64,000 bases of DNA from Lithobates sylvaticus. Its lineage: Eukaryota; Chordata; Amphibia; Anura; Ranidae. A program made the translations under genes and the position numbers. Below, one piece after another: positions 12,001 through 22,604 of this stretch. Each line of letters opens with the position of its first letter. Position 1 is the stretch's first letter. The DNA is taken from NCBI GenBank assembly GCA_028564925.1, contig CM053028.1, forward strand, positions 364,658,012 to 364,722,011, written 5' to 3'. The notes under the pieces are model-generated. The model was not told the DNA's origin. It did no database searches and was given only the letters and a program-made list of their open reading frames with translations.

Positions 12001-15000
12001 GGGGGTTAAAATCGCCCCGCTAGCGGCCCAATAGCACCTCTAAAGTGACGGTAAAGCGCCGCTAAAACTAGCAGTGTTTTTTATGGTCAACGCCCGCCAC
12101 AGTGTGAAAGGGGTCTAACAGGTGTTTTTCATTTACAGTGTGTGTGATTTTTCATTTATATAGTCTTGTGTGTATTTCATCTTTACCTAATTTTCTGCAA
12201 TTGATATCTCAGTTGTACAGCATGCCCGTTCAAAACAGCAAGCACTTACACATGATCATTTCCAACAAAAATCCAAAAAACAAATTCAGTATAGTGGGTG
12301 CAGCCATGCAAATTTTTTCTTTTATGACTTCCTCTACTGTGTTAAAGAGACTCAATCCATTAAAAATATTCCTATAAGATTATTAATTACATAGTTAGTT
12401 TGAAAAAAGACACAAGTCCATCTAGTTCAACCAATTAAAAAAAAATGTATGCATTTACCTGTTTGAGTATATTATTTGTATATTATTTTTTGCATATTAT
12501 TTGTCAGCAAACACCTCCTTGTGCATATTTTAAAGAACTGTCACTGGAATATGGCATCCCCCATTGCTCCTAACCTGGCTGGAGGGGCACAGGATCTGGG
12601 ATAGCAGAAGCAATTAGACTCTCCCAAAAAAAGAGAGAGGGCTATAAGCAAGGGGTCTGGGGATCAACTGTTCCTAAGGCCTGATTCACACCTATGCATT
12701 TTTAGTGCTTTTTGCATTTTGTAGATTTGCACTATACAACGTGTTCCATAGGAAACCATGTTAAATGGACTATAGTACAAATCTGCAAAATGCAAAAAGC
12801 ACTAAAAATGCATAGGTGTGAATCAGGCCTAAAGTCAAATTTGCTAGCAAGCAAGCTCTGAAGCACATTGCAAGTCAATAAAAAAAAAAAAAAGTTTATG
12901 GAAAGAAAAAAAAAAGTGCTACAAGCAAGTGTTTCAAATACATGATTTTTCTGTTCTTTTACCTGCAAGTTTTTAAGTTGGTGACGGGTCCCTTTAAAAG
13001 AATGATAACCCTGTTTGTGTTTTGGTCCACCTCATCTTAATACAAACTTGTACTGAGATAATATGAAGAATGTCACTGCTGAGTAAGGCCCCTTTCACAC
13101 CGGGGCATTTTTCATGCGGTGCAGCGCTAAAAATAGCGCCTGTTCACCGCATGAAAAAATCCTGCCCCATTCACTCCAGTGTGAAAGCCAGCGGGCTTTC
13201 ACACTGGAGCGGTGTCTTGTGTGCATGGATCCTAACTGTGTTTAATCCACTTCAGCCCCGGAAGAATGACAGAAAAAAAAAACAAATAGTCCTGCTAGCA
13301 GCATCTTTGGAGCGGGATACCGGTAATGGCAGAGATCTGCCATTTTTAGCAGGACCGCTCCTATACCGCTCCTTCCTATTGAAAAGAATGGGAGACCGCG
13401 GTAAAACCGCGGGAATACCGCCGCAAAGCGCCGCTACGGCGGCGCTCTGCAGGGGGTGTTTAACCCTTTTTCGGCCGCTCGCGCGGGGGGTAAAACCGCA
13501 CCGCGAGCGGCCGAAAACCGCGGTAAAAACGACGGTAAAGCAGCGCTAAATATAGCGCTGCTTTACCGTCACCGCGGCTCACCGCCCCAGTGTGAAAGGG
13601 GCCTTAGAAGCTGATTGGCCATACACAGCTGCACCAGATTTATCAATCTCCAGTTTTAGTAAATCAACCCCACTGTGTACCATTGGTACTGCACAGCATC
13701 ATTGGTTACTAGGACACTGGCAGGCAGCCCACATAGCATCATTCATAGCAAGGATGCAGGCAGCAGCCGTAGGCCATCTGCACCATAACCATCACTGACA
13801 GTGTGTGGCTCGGGGGATGAACATACACAGGGCATACCTGGACATAATATGGATGTGCTGCACCCCACTGTGCCTCCATGAATGTGGCCTCAATTGGCCT
13901 CATGGGCAGCACGGCCCAGGTTATGATTTATTGTTTGCTAAAACTCTTAAACTATTGTGACAATTTTGATTGAAAAATACACTAAAGTAAAAGTAAGTTT
14001 GTACAGTATGCGCCATATGGTACATACTCATACCTGAAGGGTTCCTGTAAACCACTTTCATTAGCTGTTGTGTTCCATGGCTTAGATATACCCCCATCCT
14101 CTATGGGACAGTGCTCAGGACTGGTGATAGTTTTTTTTTTTTTCTTTACAAATGTACTATATTGGCTACAAGTTCCTCACTGTAATAAATACTTTCTTAC
14201 ACTTGCATCTTTAAATTGCAGGGATTTGATAAACAGATATTCAACCTGAATACACCATACTGGGAGATCTGAATGTAACCACCATTCACTGACCATGAGG
14301 GGAAAAAAAGGAGAATGCTGTAAGTTCTTGTACAAATGCTTGGACACATAGGATAACATGCTGGGGAGTTTATTGTCTGTAGAAAAAAATTTAGCAAGAA
14401 AAATAATTCTAATAAGTCTACCAGCACACAGCTGTGCTTTCTAATGCATTGCCTTGCTTAGTGTTGCATAAAAAAAAAAAAAAAGTTTAATGCCGCGTAC
14501 ACACGAGCAGAATTTCCGTCCAAAAAACCTTGGATGGTTTTTCCCGACTGAATTCCGCTCAAGCTTGCCTTGCATACACACAGTCACACAAAAGTTCTCT
14601 AAACTTTCGATCATCAAGAACGTGGTGACATACAACACTACGACAAGCTGAGAAAATTAAGTTCAATGCTTCCGAGCATACGTCGAATTGTTTCCGAGCA
14701 TGCGTGATTTTTTGCGCGTCCGAATTGCATACAGACAAACGCATTTTGGGATAGGAACTTTTCCCGACCAAAAAATAGAGATCCTGCTCTCAATCTTTTG
14801 CTGGCTGGAATTCCGCCAGCAAAAGCTCTCATCTGAGTTTTGCTGGCGGAATTTCCGATCGTGTGTACGCGGCATAACATGCTGCATTTTGGGTGTGACT
14901 TGGATATTAAAATTCTTGTTAACACATTTCACATGGAAACCTTCCGTTCCAAACAGCAGGGGATCTGTCTGCTGATACCCTGCTCATCAGAGTAGAGTGG

Positions 15001-18000
15001 GCTGGATGACAGGTCCGTGTTCGCTCAGTTTGTGCAGAGCGGCCACAAACAGACCCCGCTCTGCTCTATGGGCAGCCGAGAGTAAACCGACTCCCCTGTT
15101 TGTTTACACCTGGCTGCCTCCGATCCGGTCCGCCCAAACAGAAGAGAACACAGTCTTCCATCTTTTTTAGCGGGCCTCATCAGACCCGGAGGTAGGCAAG
15201 TGTAAATGAACACAAGTCCATTTTCGACTGTGGGTCCATAGGAATGCATGGACCTTCCGATCGGGCCCACCTGCAAAACTGGCAAAAGTGTCAAAGGGCC
15301 TAAAGCGTAGTTCCACCCAAAAATGGAACTTCCGCTTTAAGGGAAGGTGACCCCCTGAAATGCCACATCTGGCATGTCATTTTTTTTGGGGGGGGGGAGC
15401 GGAACCCCACCTTTTTAGAGGGTTCCAGCTCCCACTTCCTCCTGGCGCAGCCGCAGCGCCGGAAGGAAGATCACCTCTCCCCCCTCCCTCTCGGCAATCA
15501 TCTGGGACATGTCACAGGTCCCAGATGATTGCTCGGCCAGTCATAGCACGCCGTGCGGCTCGCACATGTGCAGTGCGCACGCGACTGTGAAGCCACAACG
15601 AGGCGCCCACAGTGACAATGCCGGCACTGCAGAGAGGAGGGTGAGATGAGCGGGGCTTTATTCCCCTGCATCGCTGGACCCTGGGACAGGTAAGTGTCCG
15701 ACTATTAAAAGTCAGCAGCTGCAGTATTTGTAGCTGCTGACTTTTAATTTTTTTTTTAAGCGGAACGCTGCTTTAAAAGGAAAACTATAATGGATTTGGA
15801 TCAGTATTATAAGTATTATTACTGTCTTTTTAACTGTTAATCCATACACATACAGTATATACATACATACAAACACACGCAATTTTTGACAAATAAACAT
15901 TGTAATATATGACAAATTAAACCCAGAGAAGATGTTGAAACCTTCGACAGAGCTGTAAGGCGTGAGGGCTGGGATAAGTCATTGCTGTTTACTTAAGAAG
16001 ATGTATACAAAACCAATCATTTTAACGCAACACAAGGCAACATGCAATAACATACTTTTTAATTTGTAACGGCCAAATAACATGTAGTAATCTACATCCC
16101 ATTTTGACACAAAGGACTTATAAAACAGGGAAGGTTGAAGGTTTTTCCCACAATAAGTTAGAGTTAGAACATGCATACGGTACAAAATACTGCTGGAACA
16201 AATATGGAAAGGATTTGTTTTTTCTTGTGTCATGTCATTAACAAAAATGTATATGTTTTTTGCCTATGTTAATAAATAAAGACATTGGGGGTTATTTACT
16301 AAAACTGGAGAGTGCAAAATCTAGTGCAGCTCTGCATAGAAACCAATCGGCTTCCAGGTTTTATTGTCAAAGCTTAATTGAACAAGCTGACGTTAGAAGC
16401 TGATTGGCCGCCATGCACAGCTGCAACCAGGTTCTGAGTGCTCCGGTTTTAGTAAATCTCCCCAGATCCCTACAGAGCTAATATTTTGGTTTGGCATGGT
16501 TGCTGGCAAGTGTAATCAAACCTGGCTTCCTACATTTCATGGGGCTTCACTTCAATTTCCAATTTTCCAAACTGGCGTAATGGAAGTAAATAAAGTAGAA
16601 TAAATAACTGGTGACTCTTTTGCTAAAGCCTTTCCACCTTGGGGTTAGGAAATATTACAAATAGGATTGGGGGGAGTTGGCCTGTAAAAATATAATTAAA
16701 AAAAAAACAAAAACCTTCTTCCCATTTCCTTGTTCCTTTTAGTATGCACTATCATGTGATGCCACAATTCATGTTACAGACAAGAGGATTAATGTACCTT
16801 CAGCTCCTGAATGTATAGAACAAGCAGTGGTAAGTGGTTTTCCTTTAGAGTGGAAAAATGGGAATTTGTAATATAAAAAGCAAATGTAAATAGAAATATT
16901 GCATCTCTTATTTTGTTTTTACTTTAAAATAGGGAAACTCTAGCTAAGTAGCAGTTGGGTATCATAAAATATAACATTTTTTTTTTTTTACTTTTTTTTG
17001 CATCTCAGTGTTGCTAATCTCCTCTGGCCTTTTTAGCCACTTCCTATATACATGCTGCAGCTCACTTCTCTGGACTGGATTTTAATGAAGATGATGGTGA
17101 ACCATGCATGCACAATGTGGGCACAGCTGCTGTGTTGTAGTCTCAACCATGGGTGCATGGGAGGCACTAGGTAGTAAATGCATAAGGCACTCATGGGATC
17201 CACGTTGGTTCTTATAATGAAAACTGTATATATACACTCACCAGCCACTATATTAGGTACACCTTGCCAGTACCGGGTTGGACTCCCTTTTGCCTTCAGA
17301 ACTGCTTTAATTCTTTGTGGCATAGATTTAACAAGGTGTTGGAAACATTCCTCAGAGATTTTGGTCCATATTGACATGACAGCATCACACAGTTGCTGCA
17401 GATTTTTTGGCTGCACATCCATGATGTGAATCTACCATTCCAGCACATCCCAAAGGTGCTCTATTGAATTGAGATCTGGTGACTGTGGAGGTCATCGGAG
17501 TACAGTGACCTCATTGTCATATTCTAGAAACCAGTGGTGAGATGATTTGAGCTTCGTGACATGGTGCATTATCCTGCTGGAAGGAGCCATCAGAAGATGG
17601 GTACACTGTAGTCATAAAGGGATGGACAGGGTCAGCAACAATACTCAGGTATGAAGTGGCATTTAAATGATGCTCAGATGGTACTAAGGGGCCCAAAGTG
17701 TGCCACGCCATTTCACCACTACCGCCACCAACAACAACTGATGCAAGGCAGGATGGATCCATGTTTTCATGTTGTTTAGGCCAAATTCTAACCCTACCAT
17801 CTGAATGTCGCAGCTGAAATTGAGACCCATCAAACTAGGCAATATTTTGGCAATCTATTGACCAATTTTGGTGAGCCTGTGTGAATTGTAGCCTCAGTTT
17901 CCTGTTCTTAGCTGACAGGAGTGGCACTCAGTGTGGTCTTCTGCTGCTGTAGCCCATCTGCTTCAAGGTTCAATGTGTTTTGAGTTCAGAGATGGTATTC

Positions 18001-21000
18001 TGCATACCTTGATTGTAATGAGTGGTTATTTGAGTTACTGTTGCCTTTCTATCATCTCTAACCAGTCTGCTCATTCTCCTCTGACCCCTGACATCAACAA
18101 GGCATTTTAGTCCACACAACTGCCGCTCACTGGACATTTTTTCAGACCATTCTCTGTAAACCCTAGAGATGATTGTGAGTGAAAATCCCAGTAGATCAGC
18201 AATTTTTGAAATACTCAGACCAGTCCTTCTGGTACCAACAACAATGCCACATTCAAAGTCACTTAAATCCCCTTTCTTCCTCATTCTGATGCTCGGTTTG
18301 AACCTCAGAAAGTCATCTTCACCACGTCTAGATTAACAAATGCATGGAGTTGCTGCCATGTGATTGGCTGATTAGCAATTTGTGTTACCAAGCAATTGAA
18401 CAGGTGTACTTAATAAAGTGGCCAGTGAGTGTATATATAATAATGTATAAAAGATTGAAAACCACTTATGAAATTGCATTAACATGATAGAGCATATGTG
18501 AGATTGATTTGATGAATGAAGGAAGCTTGACATGAGAGAAGCAATTGAGTCCTACTTCTGAAAGCGTAGGTTGTTTGGCTGTCCTGCTCACCCTTTTTCT
18601 TTATAAGTATAACTAAAGGCAAAACTTTATTTTTTTAGTTTTAGATGGAGTGGATTAGAACACCTGTCAGTTTTTATTGCTGTTGCTTGGGTTGTTCCCA
18701 AAAAAGTAATAGAGGGGAAATCTTCCAATGGGGACACTAGTTATGGTGACCTGGGGGTCCCCAAGGAATTCCCTTAATTTGCAGGGATTTCCTCTCACTT
18801 CTTGTTTGGCTATGGGACAGAAAGTGCAGGGAAATCTCTGCAAATTGACAGGAGTTATAACCCTGCCTTGAAAGTTTTGCCTATAGTTCTACTTTAAATC
18901 ACTGACCTGACCTGGAACAAATAAAAACAAAAGGACTTCTGACATTTCTCCTAGACTCCTGATCTGCATGTTTGCTCAGAGGTATTAACTTACGTAGTAA
19001 GTAATGAAACCAATGGATCAGCGTAATATGCGGGCTACTAAAATCTGTGTAAGGAGGACAGCAATTGGGAGCTCATATATTTCTACATTGGGGCTGAGAG
19101 GTTTACTTCAATGTGTATGTAAGCCCTAGCAATGAACTTTGCTTCTTTCCTCTCTTTTGGTCTGTTAAATATTACATTGAAAGTATTTTGTTATATCTTT
19201 TTGATATTAAAAAAAAATGCATTTGACAAAAAAGATATGGAAATTTGAAGAATCTATTTGTGTGGAAAAGTTTAAAGAATGGATATAAAAAGCTGAAAAA
19301 AACAGCTCTATAGTTTAGCTGTATGGTGCCAATGGCACCGCAGTGAACTCACATACTGAAAATAAGTGAAGAATATAATAAAGATTCTTTTCACATTTAG
19401 CAGTTACCTATGAACAGTAGACCCCAAGATCAGCCAACTTGCAGAATCTGGTACTGTCTGAACCCTCCCATAGACATTTTAATAGTCAGCTAATTTATAG
19501 TGGGTGCCCATAATCTCCGGTCTATGGGTAACCCCACATGTAAACACGACTGGCTCTGTTTTCCTATGTTCCATACACTGCCTTGTTGGATAAGTCACTT
19601 CATGTTTGTGTAGAAATATAGTATTTTGCTATGCACTTCCAAATCAATAAAATATGCTATTAGGTTAAACAAGAATGAAAAACATTTAACCACTTTCAGA
19701 CCGGACCAATTAGCAGCCAAAGGACCAGGCCCCTTTTTGCGATTTGGCACTGCGTCGCTTTAACTGACAATTGCGCAGTCGTGCGACGTGGCTCCTAAAC
19801 AAAATTGACGTCCTTTTTTTCCCACAAATAGAGCTTTCTTTTGGTGGTATTTGATCGCCCCTGCGGTTTTTATTTTTTGCGCTATAAACAAAAAAAGAGC
19901 GGCAATTTTGAAAAAAAAACGCATTATTTTTCATTTTTGCTATAATAAATATCCCCCAAAAATATATAAAAAAACATTTTTTTTCCTCAGTTTAGGCCGA
20001 TACGTATTCTTCTACATATTTTTGGTAAAAGAAATTGCAATAAGCGATTATTGATCGGTTTGCGCAAAAGTTATAGCGTTTACAAGATAGGGGATAGTTT
20101 TATAGCATTTTTATTAATAATTTTTTTTTTTATTAGTAATGGCGGCGATCTGCGTTTTTTTTGTGACTGCGACATTATGGCGGACACATCGTAAATTTTT
20201 GACACATTTTTGGGACCATTGTCATTTATACAGCAATCAATGCTATTTAAATGCATTGATTCCTGTATAAATGACACTGGCAGGCAGTGAAGGGGTTAAC
20301 CACAAGGGGGCAGTGTAGGGGTTAAGTATGCCTAGGGGTGTGTTTCTTACTGTGGGGGGGCGTGTCTGTCAGCTAGTGAATGCTGATCTCTGCTCCAATC
20401 ACAGGGAGCAGAGATCGGCGTCACTAGTTGCTAGGCAGAACGGGGAGATGCTGTTTATCTCAGCATCTCCCCATTCAGCCTTCCCGTGAGACGATCGCAG
20501 GGGGTCCCCGCGGCGATCGAGGCTCCCGATGGCACGGACAGGCATTAAGGAGGGACTTATATATACGCCCTCCTGCCTGTACGTGCTATTCTGCCGACGT
20601 ATATCGTCGTGCGCCGGTCAGCAAGTGGTTAAACATATATGCAATATGTGACTGTAATGTGTATATTTCAAGAAACTAACTTTGCAAACATTAAACCCAT
20701 TTATGTTCTAGTCAACTAAGATTTAAAGCACTTTTGGCAAAGTTTACATGGGCCACAAAGGGTATTGGTGGAAAAACATGTGGGATTATATAAATATGAT
20801 ATAATTGTGTTGCAGAGACTGCTGCGCGTATATGGTCTATCTCCCCTACGCAAAATCTATAGACCTGGTAAAAGAGATGAAAACCTGAACCTCTTCAATT
20901 CTAAGATAATAAATCAGAAATCCGAAGGTAAGAAAAATAACCACCAGAAAGAACACAAAAAAGAAAAGAAGGGAAAACAGGACAAAAGATCCCTTCGAAA

Positions 21001-21289
21001 GCACAAACATGATCATAAAGATAAGTCTTCTTCAGAGGAGGTGGTTAAAATTGGAAATAAAGCCAATGTAAATGAAGCCACTGCAGCTTCACACCAGGTT
21101 CCAGATTTGTTAAGTGCTCAACCTAATATGCCAGGTAAACAGGGAGTTCCAAAAGATGTTGGAGAAACATTAATGTTAGAGCTTCCTACTGTGCCAAAAT
21201 GTCCTGGCAAGATATGGCAACCATTAAGTTTGACTACAACAGCCAAAGGTTTAAGAGGGGTGCTCTGCAGTGTAGGGTCTCATCTATAA
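6044..21289 (+). CDS. KNG1: Kininogen-1, 3' part of the gene (four exons recognised)
   Basis: Secreted cysteine-protease inhibitor and precursor of bradykinin-type peptides. Recognised exons: 6044-6128 (ETGECELHVAITPDG..., end of cystatin domain 2), 10026-10171 (VCLSCPLKVDPDDPELL..., first exon of domain 3, 48 codons as in human), 16743-16829 (YALSCDATIHVTDKRINV..., last exon of domain 3) and 20816-21289 (kinin and C-terminal exon, stop at 21287-21289). All have AG/GT borders and matching phases (1, then 0). Human counterparts are DTGECTD..., ICVGCPRD..., QSLDCNAEVYV... and the RPPGFSPFR exon. The last exon reads LLRVYGLSPLRKIYRPGK, then a Lys/His-rich stretch, and near its end VPKCPGKIWQ, matching the human SPKCPGRPW. 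The middle exon of domain 3 was not found between 10172 and 16742. Earlier exons lie outside the window. Gene order with EIF4A2 matches human. Confidence 0.85.
7601..8008 (-). mobile_element. 5'-truncated Tx1/L1 LINE 3' end
   Basis: About 400 bp beginning with a poly-T run (the poly-A tail on the minus strand), next to the reverse complement of a TTTAATAAACTTC tail. It is flanked by the direct repeat TTCCTTCAACTTTT at about 7587-7600 and again at about 8009-8022. This is the structure of an L1-type retroposition with severe 5' truncation. No coding remains. Confidence 0.65.
9150..9388. mobile_element. Palindromic MITE
   Basis: Long imperfect terminal inverted repeats: GGGGTTATTTACTAAAGG at the left and the complementary CCTTTAGTAAATAACCCC at the right, with matching inner arms around GTGCACTTGGAAGTGCAG. 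It is flanked by the direct repeat CTGAG (9145-9149 and 9389-9393). Non-coding. Confidence 0.75.
10296..10600. mobile_element. MITE with GGTTCA...TGAACC ends
   Basis: Palindromic repeat starting GCCCTGGTTCATATTGGAGC and ending GCTCTCAGTGTGAACCTACA, with an inner perfect palindrome near 10326-10362 (GGCATGCGATTTTACATG and its complement). Non-coding. Confidence 0.6.
10726..11149. mobile_element. Nested MITE, GGCCTCATGCACACTGGAC family
   Basis: Ends GGCCTCATGCACACTGGAC and GTCCAGTGTGCATGAGGCC are perfect complements. Flanking TTA direct repeats (10723-10725 and 11150-11152) are typical of Harbinger-type MITEs. Confidence 0.8.
11153..11506. mobile_element. Nested MITE, GTGTGAAAGGGGCC family
   Basis: Palindromic element starting GGGCTCTTTCACACGG and ending CCGTGTGAAAGGGGCC, between TTA repeats at 11150-11152 and 11507-11509. 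Inner arms are GTCCGTTCAGGTCCG and similar. Non-coding. Confidence 0.75.
11739..12115. mobile_element. MITE, CCCCTTTCACACTG family, TAA duplication
   Basis: Starts GACCCCTTTCACACTG and ends CAGTGTGAAAGGGGTC, with TAA at 11736-11738 and 12116-12118. Same superfamily as the copies at 13087, 34112, 35465, 41983 and 52780. Confidence 0.75.
12678..12829. mobile_element. Near-perfect palindromic MITE
   Basis: About 152 bp whose two arms of nearly 60 bp are almost perfect complements, from GGCCTGATTCACACCTATGC to GCATAGGTGTGAATCAGGCC. Non-coding. Confidence 0.75.
13087..13603. mobile_element. MITE, GGCCCCTTTCACAC family
   Basis: Ends GGCCCCTTTCACACCGGGG and CCCCAGTGTGAAAGGGGCC, GC-rich centre with CGCGG repeats. 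It is followed by a partial copy of the ACTAAAACTGGAG family (about 13610-13672). The open frame across it (13070-13549) is a repeat artefact. Confidence 0.75.
14491..14874. mobile_element. MITE, TGCCGCGTACACACG family
   Basis: Terminal inverted repeats TGCCGCGTACACACGA and TCGTGTGTACGCGGCA, flanked by TAA on both sides (14488-14490 and 14875-14877). Harbinger-like. Non-coding. Confidence 0.8.
15300..15776. mobile_element. Repeat with TAAAGCG...GCTTTA ends
   Basis: Starts TAAAGCGTAGTTCCACCC and ends AAGCGGAACGCTGCTTTA, an imperfect inverted repeat with a GC-rich interior. Related sequence at about 24788 and 35440. Unclassified DNA transposon remnant. Confidence 0.5.
16286..16463. mobile_element. 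MITE, ACTAAAACTGGAG family, uninterrupted copy
   Basis: About 178 bp from GGGGGTTATTTACTAAAAC to TTTTAGTAAATCTCCCC. It shows the pre-insertion TTTTATTGTCAAAGC site that is split in the copy at 10658-11602. Confidence 0.7.
17235..18431 (-). mobile_element. Tc1-like DNA transposon, degraded
   Basis: 1.2-kb element with ends CACTCACCAGCCACTATATT and AATAAAGTGGCCAGTGAGTG, flanked by TA. The minus strand keeps recognisable transposase pieces: the N-terminal paired-like DNA-binding region KKGDLSDFECGIVV ... GLSISKIADLLGFS (18284 downward), a catalytic-core piece with SFQQDNAPCHEA (about 17560-17600) and a C-terminal LKAKGSPTRYWQ. At least three separate reading frames are needed, so it encodes no active enzyme. 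It belongs to a Tc1 family widespread in fish and frogs. It lies within a KNG1 intron in antisense. Confidence 0.88.
19687..20632. mobile_element. Long MITE, TTAACCACTT...AAGTGGTTAA family
   Basis: About 950 bp with short terminal inverted repeats TAACCACTT and AAGTGGTTA and conserved internal blocks (GGCACTGCGTCGCTTTAACTG, GCGCTATAAACAAAAA). Relatives at 31703, 43585, 55883, 56784 and 57945. No transposase frame. Confidence 0.7.
20846..20872 (+). other. Bradykinin-like segment of kininogen
   Basis: Within the last KNG1 exon, the codons following the first few residues read RVYGLSPLR (inside about 20831-20857), then KIYRPGKR. This aligns with mammalian RPPGFSPFR at R1, G4, S6, P7 and R9. Leu at positions 5 and 8 and Val-Tyr at 2-3 are divergent. 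The residues just before are LL, not the MK that tissue kallikrein cuts in mammals. The coordinates given cover the segment and the basic stretch after it. Confidence 0.6.
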
Positions 21290-21980
21290 TTGTGGACTGA
21301 TGGATCTTGTTACCAGTGTCTACTGGGGGGTCACTGTGCAGAGTGTCAACCACACTCTGCAGGGTGATCAACATTCACTGCATGGCATTCCTGGATTGGA
21401 GTGTAGAGAACGTACAGCAAGCCATGGCTCGTACACAGCAGAGGGAAGATCAATGCAGTTAGGTGTTTACATTGCGTTGATTGTTTGCTTCACACCGATG
21501 TGCACACCTGAGTGCATGCTTCTGGTGTGTTCCTGCATGTAGGACTTTAATTTAATGGACTTCTGTTCATATGAAACACAGGAAAGCAACATGTGTCACA
21601 ACAAACCATGTGGTACTGTGATGCCATGTGTCTTGGTTTGCTTCTGTAGATATGAAAAGTTCTGTGATAAACTAGTGCATGTCAGAAGATTATTCCATTA
21701 CCAGGACTTCTGACATGCAGAACCTTTTCTGTGACTTTTGGGCAAGTGCTCTGGATGCATGTCCATGTAAACCTAGTCTAAGCTCTTTGCATAATGTGTT
21801 CACATTAGTCACAATCTATGATCTTTATCTTGTGTAGGAATATACAAGGGTCATTTAATGCAGAGCTGAACTTCTGTTGCAACAGTGCAGGCAGGTTTTC
21901 ATTGCAGAAGAGACATGCCATGCTTTTATTGTCTTTAATGCTGCGCATGCTCAGCTTAAAGTGGAACTAAACCCATTGAC

Positions 21981-22233
21981 TCAGCCGGTTCACACTGGGA
22001 CAACTTGTCAGGTGACTTAGCCGCCTGACAAGTCGTGTTCCATTTTGTACAATGAAACCATTCTAATCGGAGCGACAGTAGCTCCGACTTGGAAAAAGGT
22101 TCCTGTATGAATTTGGGGGCGACTTGCATTGACTTCTATACAGAAGCCGGTTTGCAAGTCGCCGCTGCTGTCGTGTGGAGGTCACCTGAGGCAGTCGCAT
22201 TGCTAGTCGTGCTGCCTCAGTGTGAACTGGCTC
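21981..22233. mobile_element. MITE, GGTTCACACTGGG family
   Basis: Starts near GCCGGTTCACACTGGGAC and ends GCCTCAGTGTGAACTGGC, with inner palindromic arms GACTTGTCAGG and similar. Non-coding. Confidence 0.6.
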
Positions 22234-22604
22234 TTAAAGTGGAACTTTAGTCAGAAATTAAATCCTGATTACTTCAGACTGGCACCTTTAGCTAGTCTCA
22301 CCCTACTCTGCACATGCTCTGCGGCTCTCTAAATTTAAGCACTTTTGAATTTGTAGAGACCAATATGCTGACGACCTAGATTTACTCCTGATATGGGCTT
22401 CAGCATAATGGCAGCCTTTGGCAAGAAGAAACAGGAACAATGCTGGTGGCAGTTTATAGTACACTATTTTTTTTGTATAATGGGGAATGTATGTTCCTTG
22501 CTAAAGCACTTTTTTAAGCTGTTATAGACAAATTGCCACGTAAAGCCCAAGCCTATTTCTGACACTTGTTTACAAGTTAAAAATCGGCTTTTTTTTTTTT
22601 TTTG

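Larger units (their letters stand above)
10172..16742 (+). other. KNG1 intron(s) inside cystatin domain 3
   Basis: 6.6 kb packed with MITEs and no recognisable coding exon, although the family predicts one exon here (the counterpart of human VVAGKKYFIDF...). Remaining unique stretches are AT-rich and carry no open reading frame of the right composition. Confidence 0.6.
16830..20815 (+). other. KNG1 last intron
   Basis: Contains a Tc1-like fossil on the minus strand (17235-18431) and a long MITE (19687-20632). The rest is AT-rich with no recognisable gene. Confidence 0.6.

Noticed and set aside
13070-13549. 159-codon open frame on the plus strand
   Set aside because: It lies within a palindromic MITE, has no known domain, and is GC-rich repeat sequence.
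14221-14275. Possible missing KNG1 exon starting after TTTAAATTGCAG
   Set aside because: No frame gives cystatin-like residues, and a stop occurs within about 20 codons in each frame.
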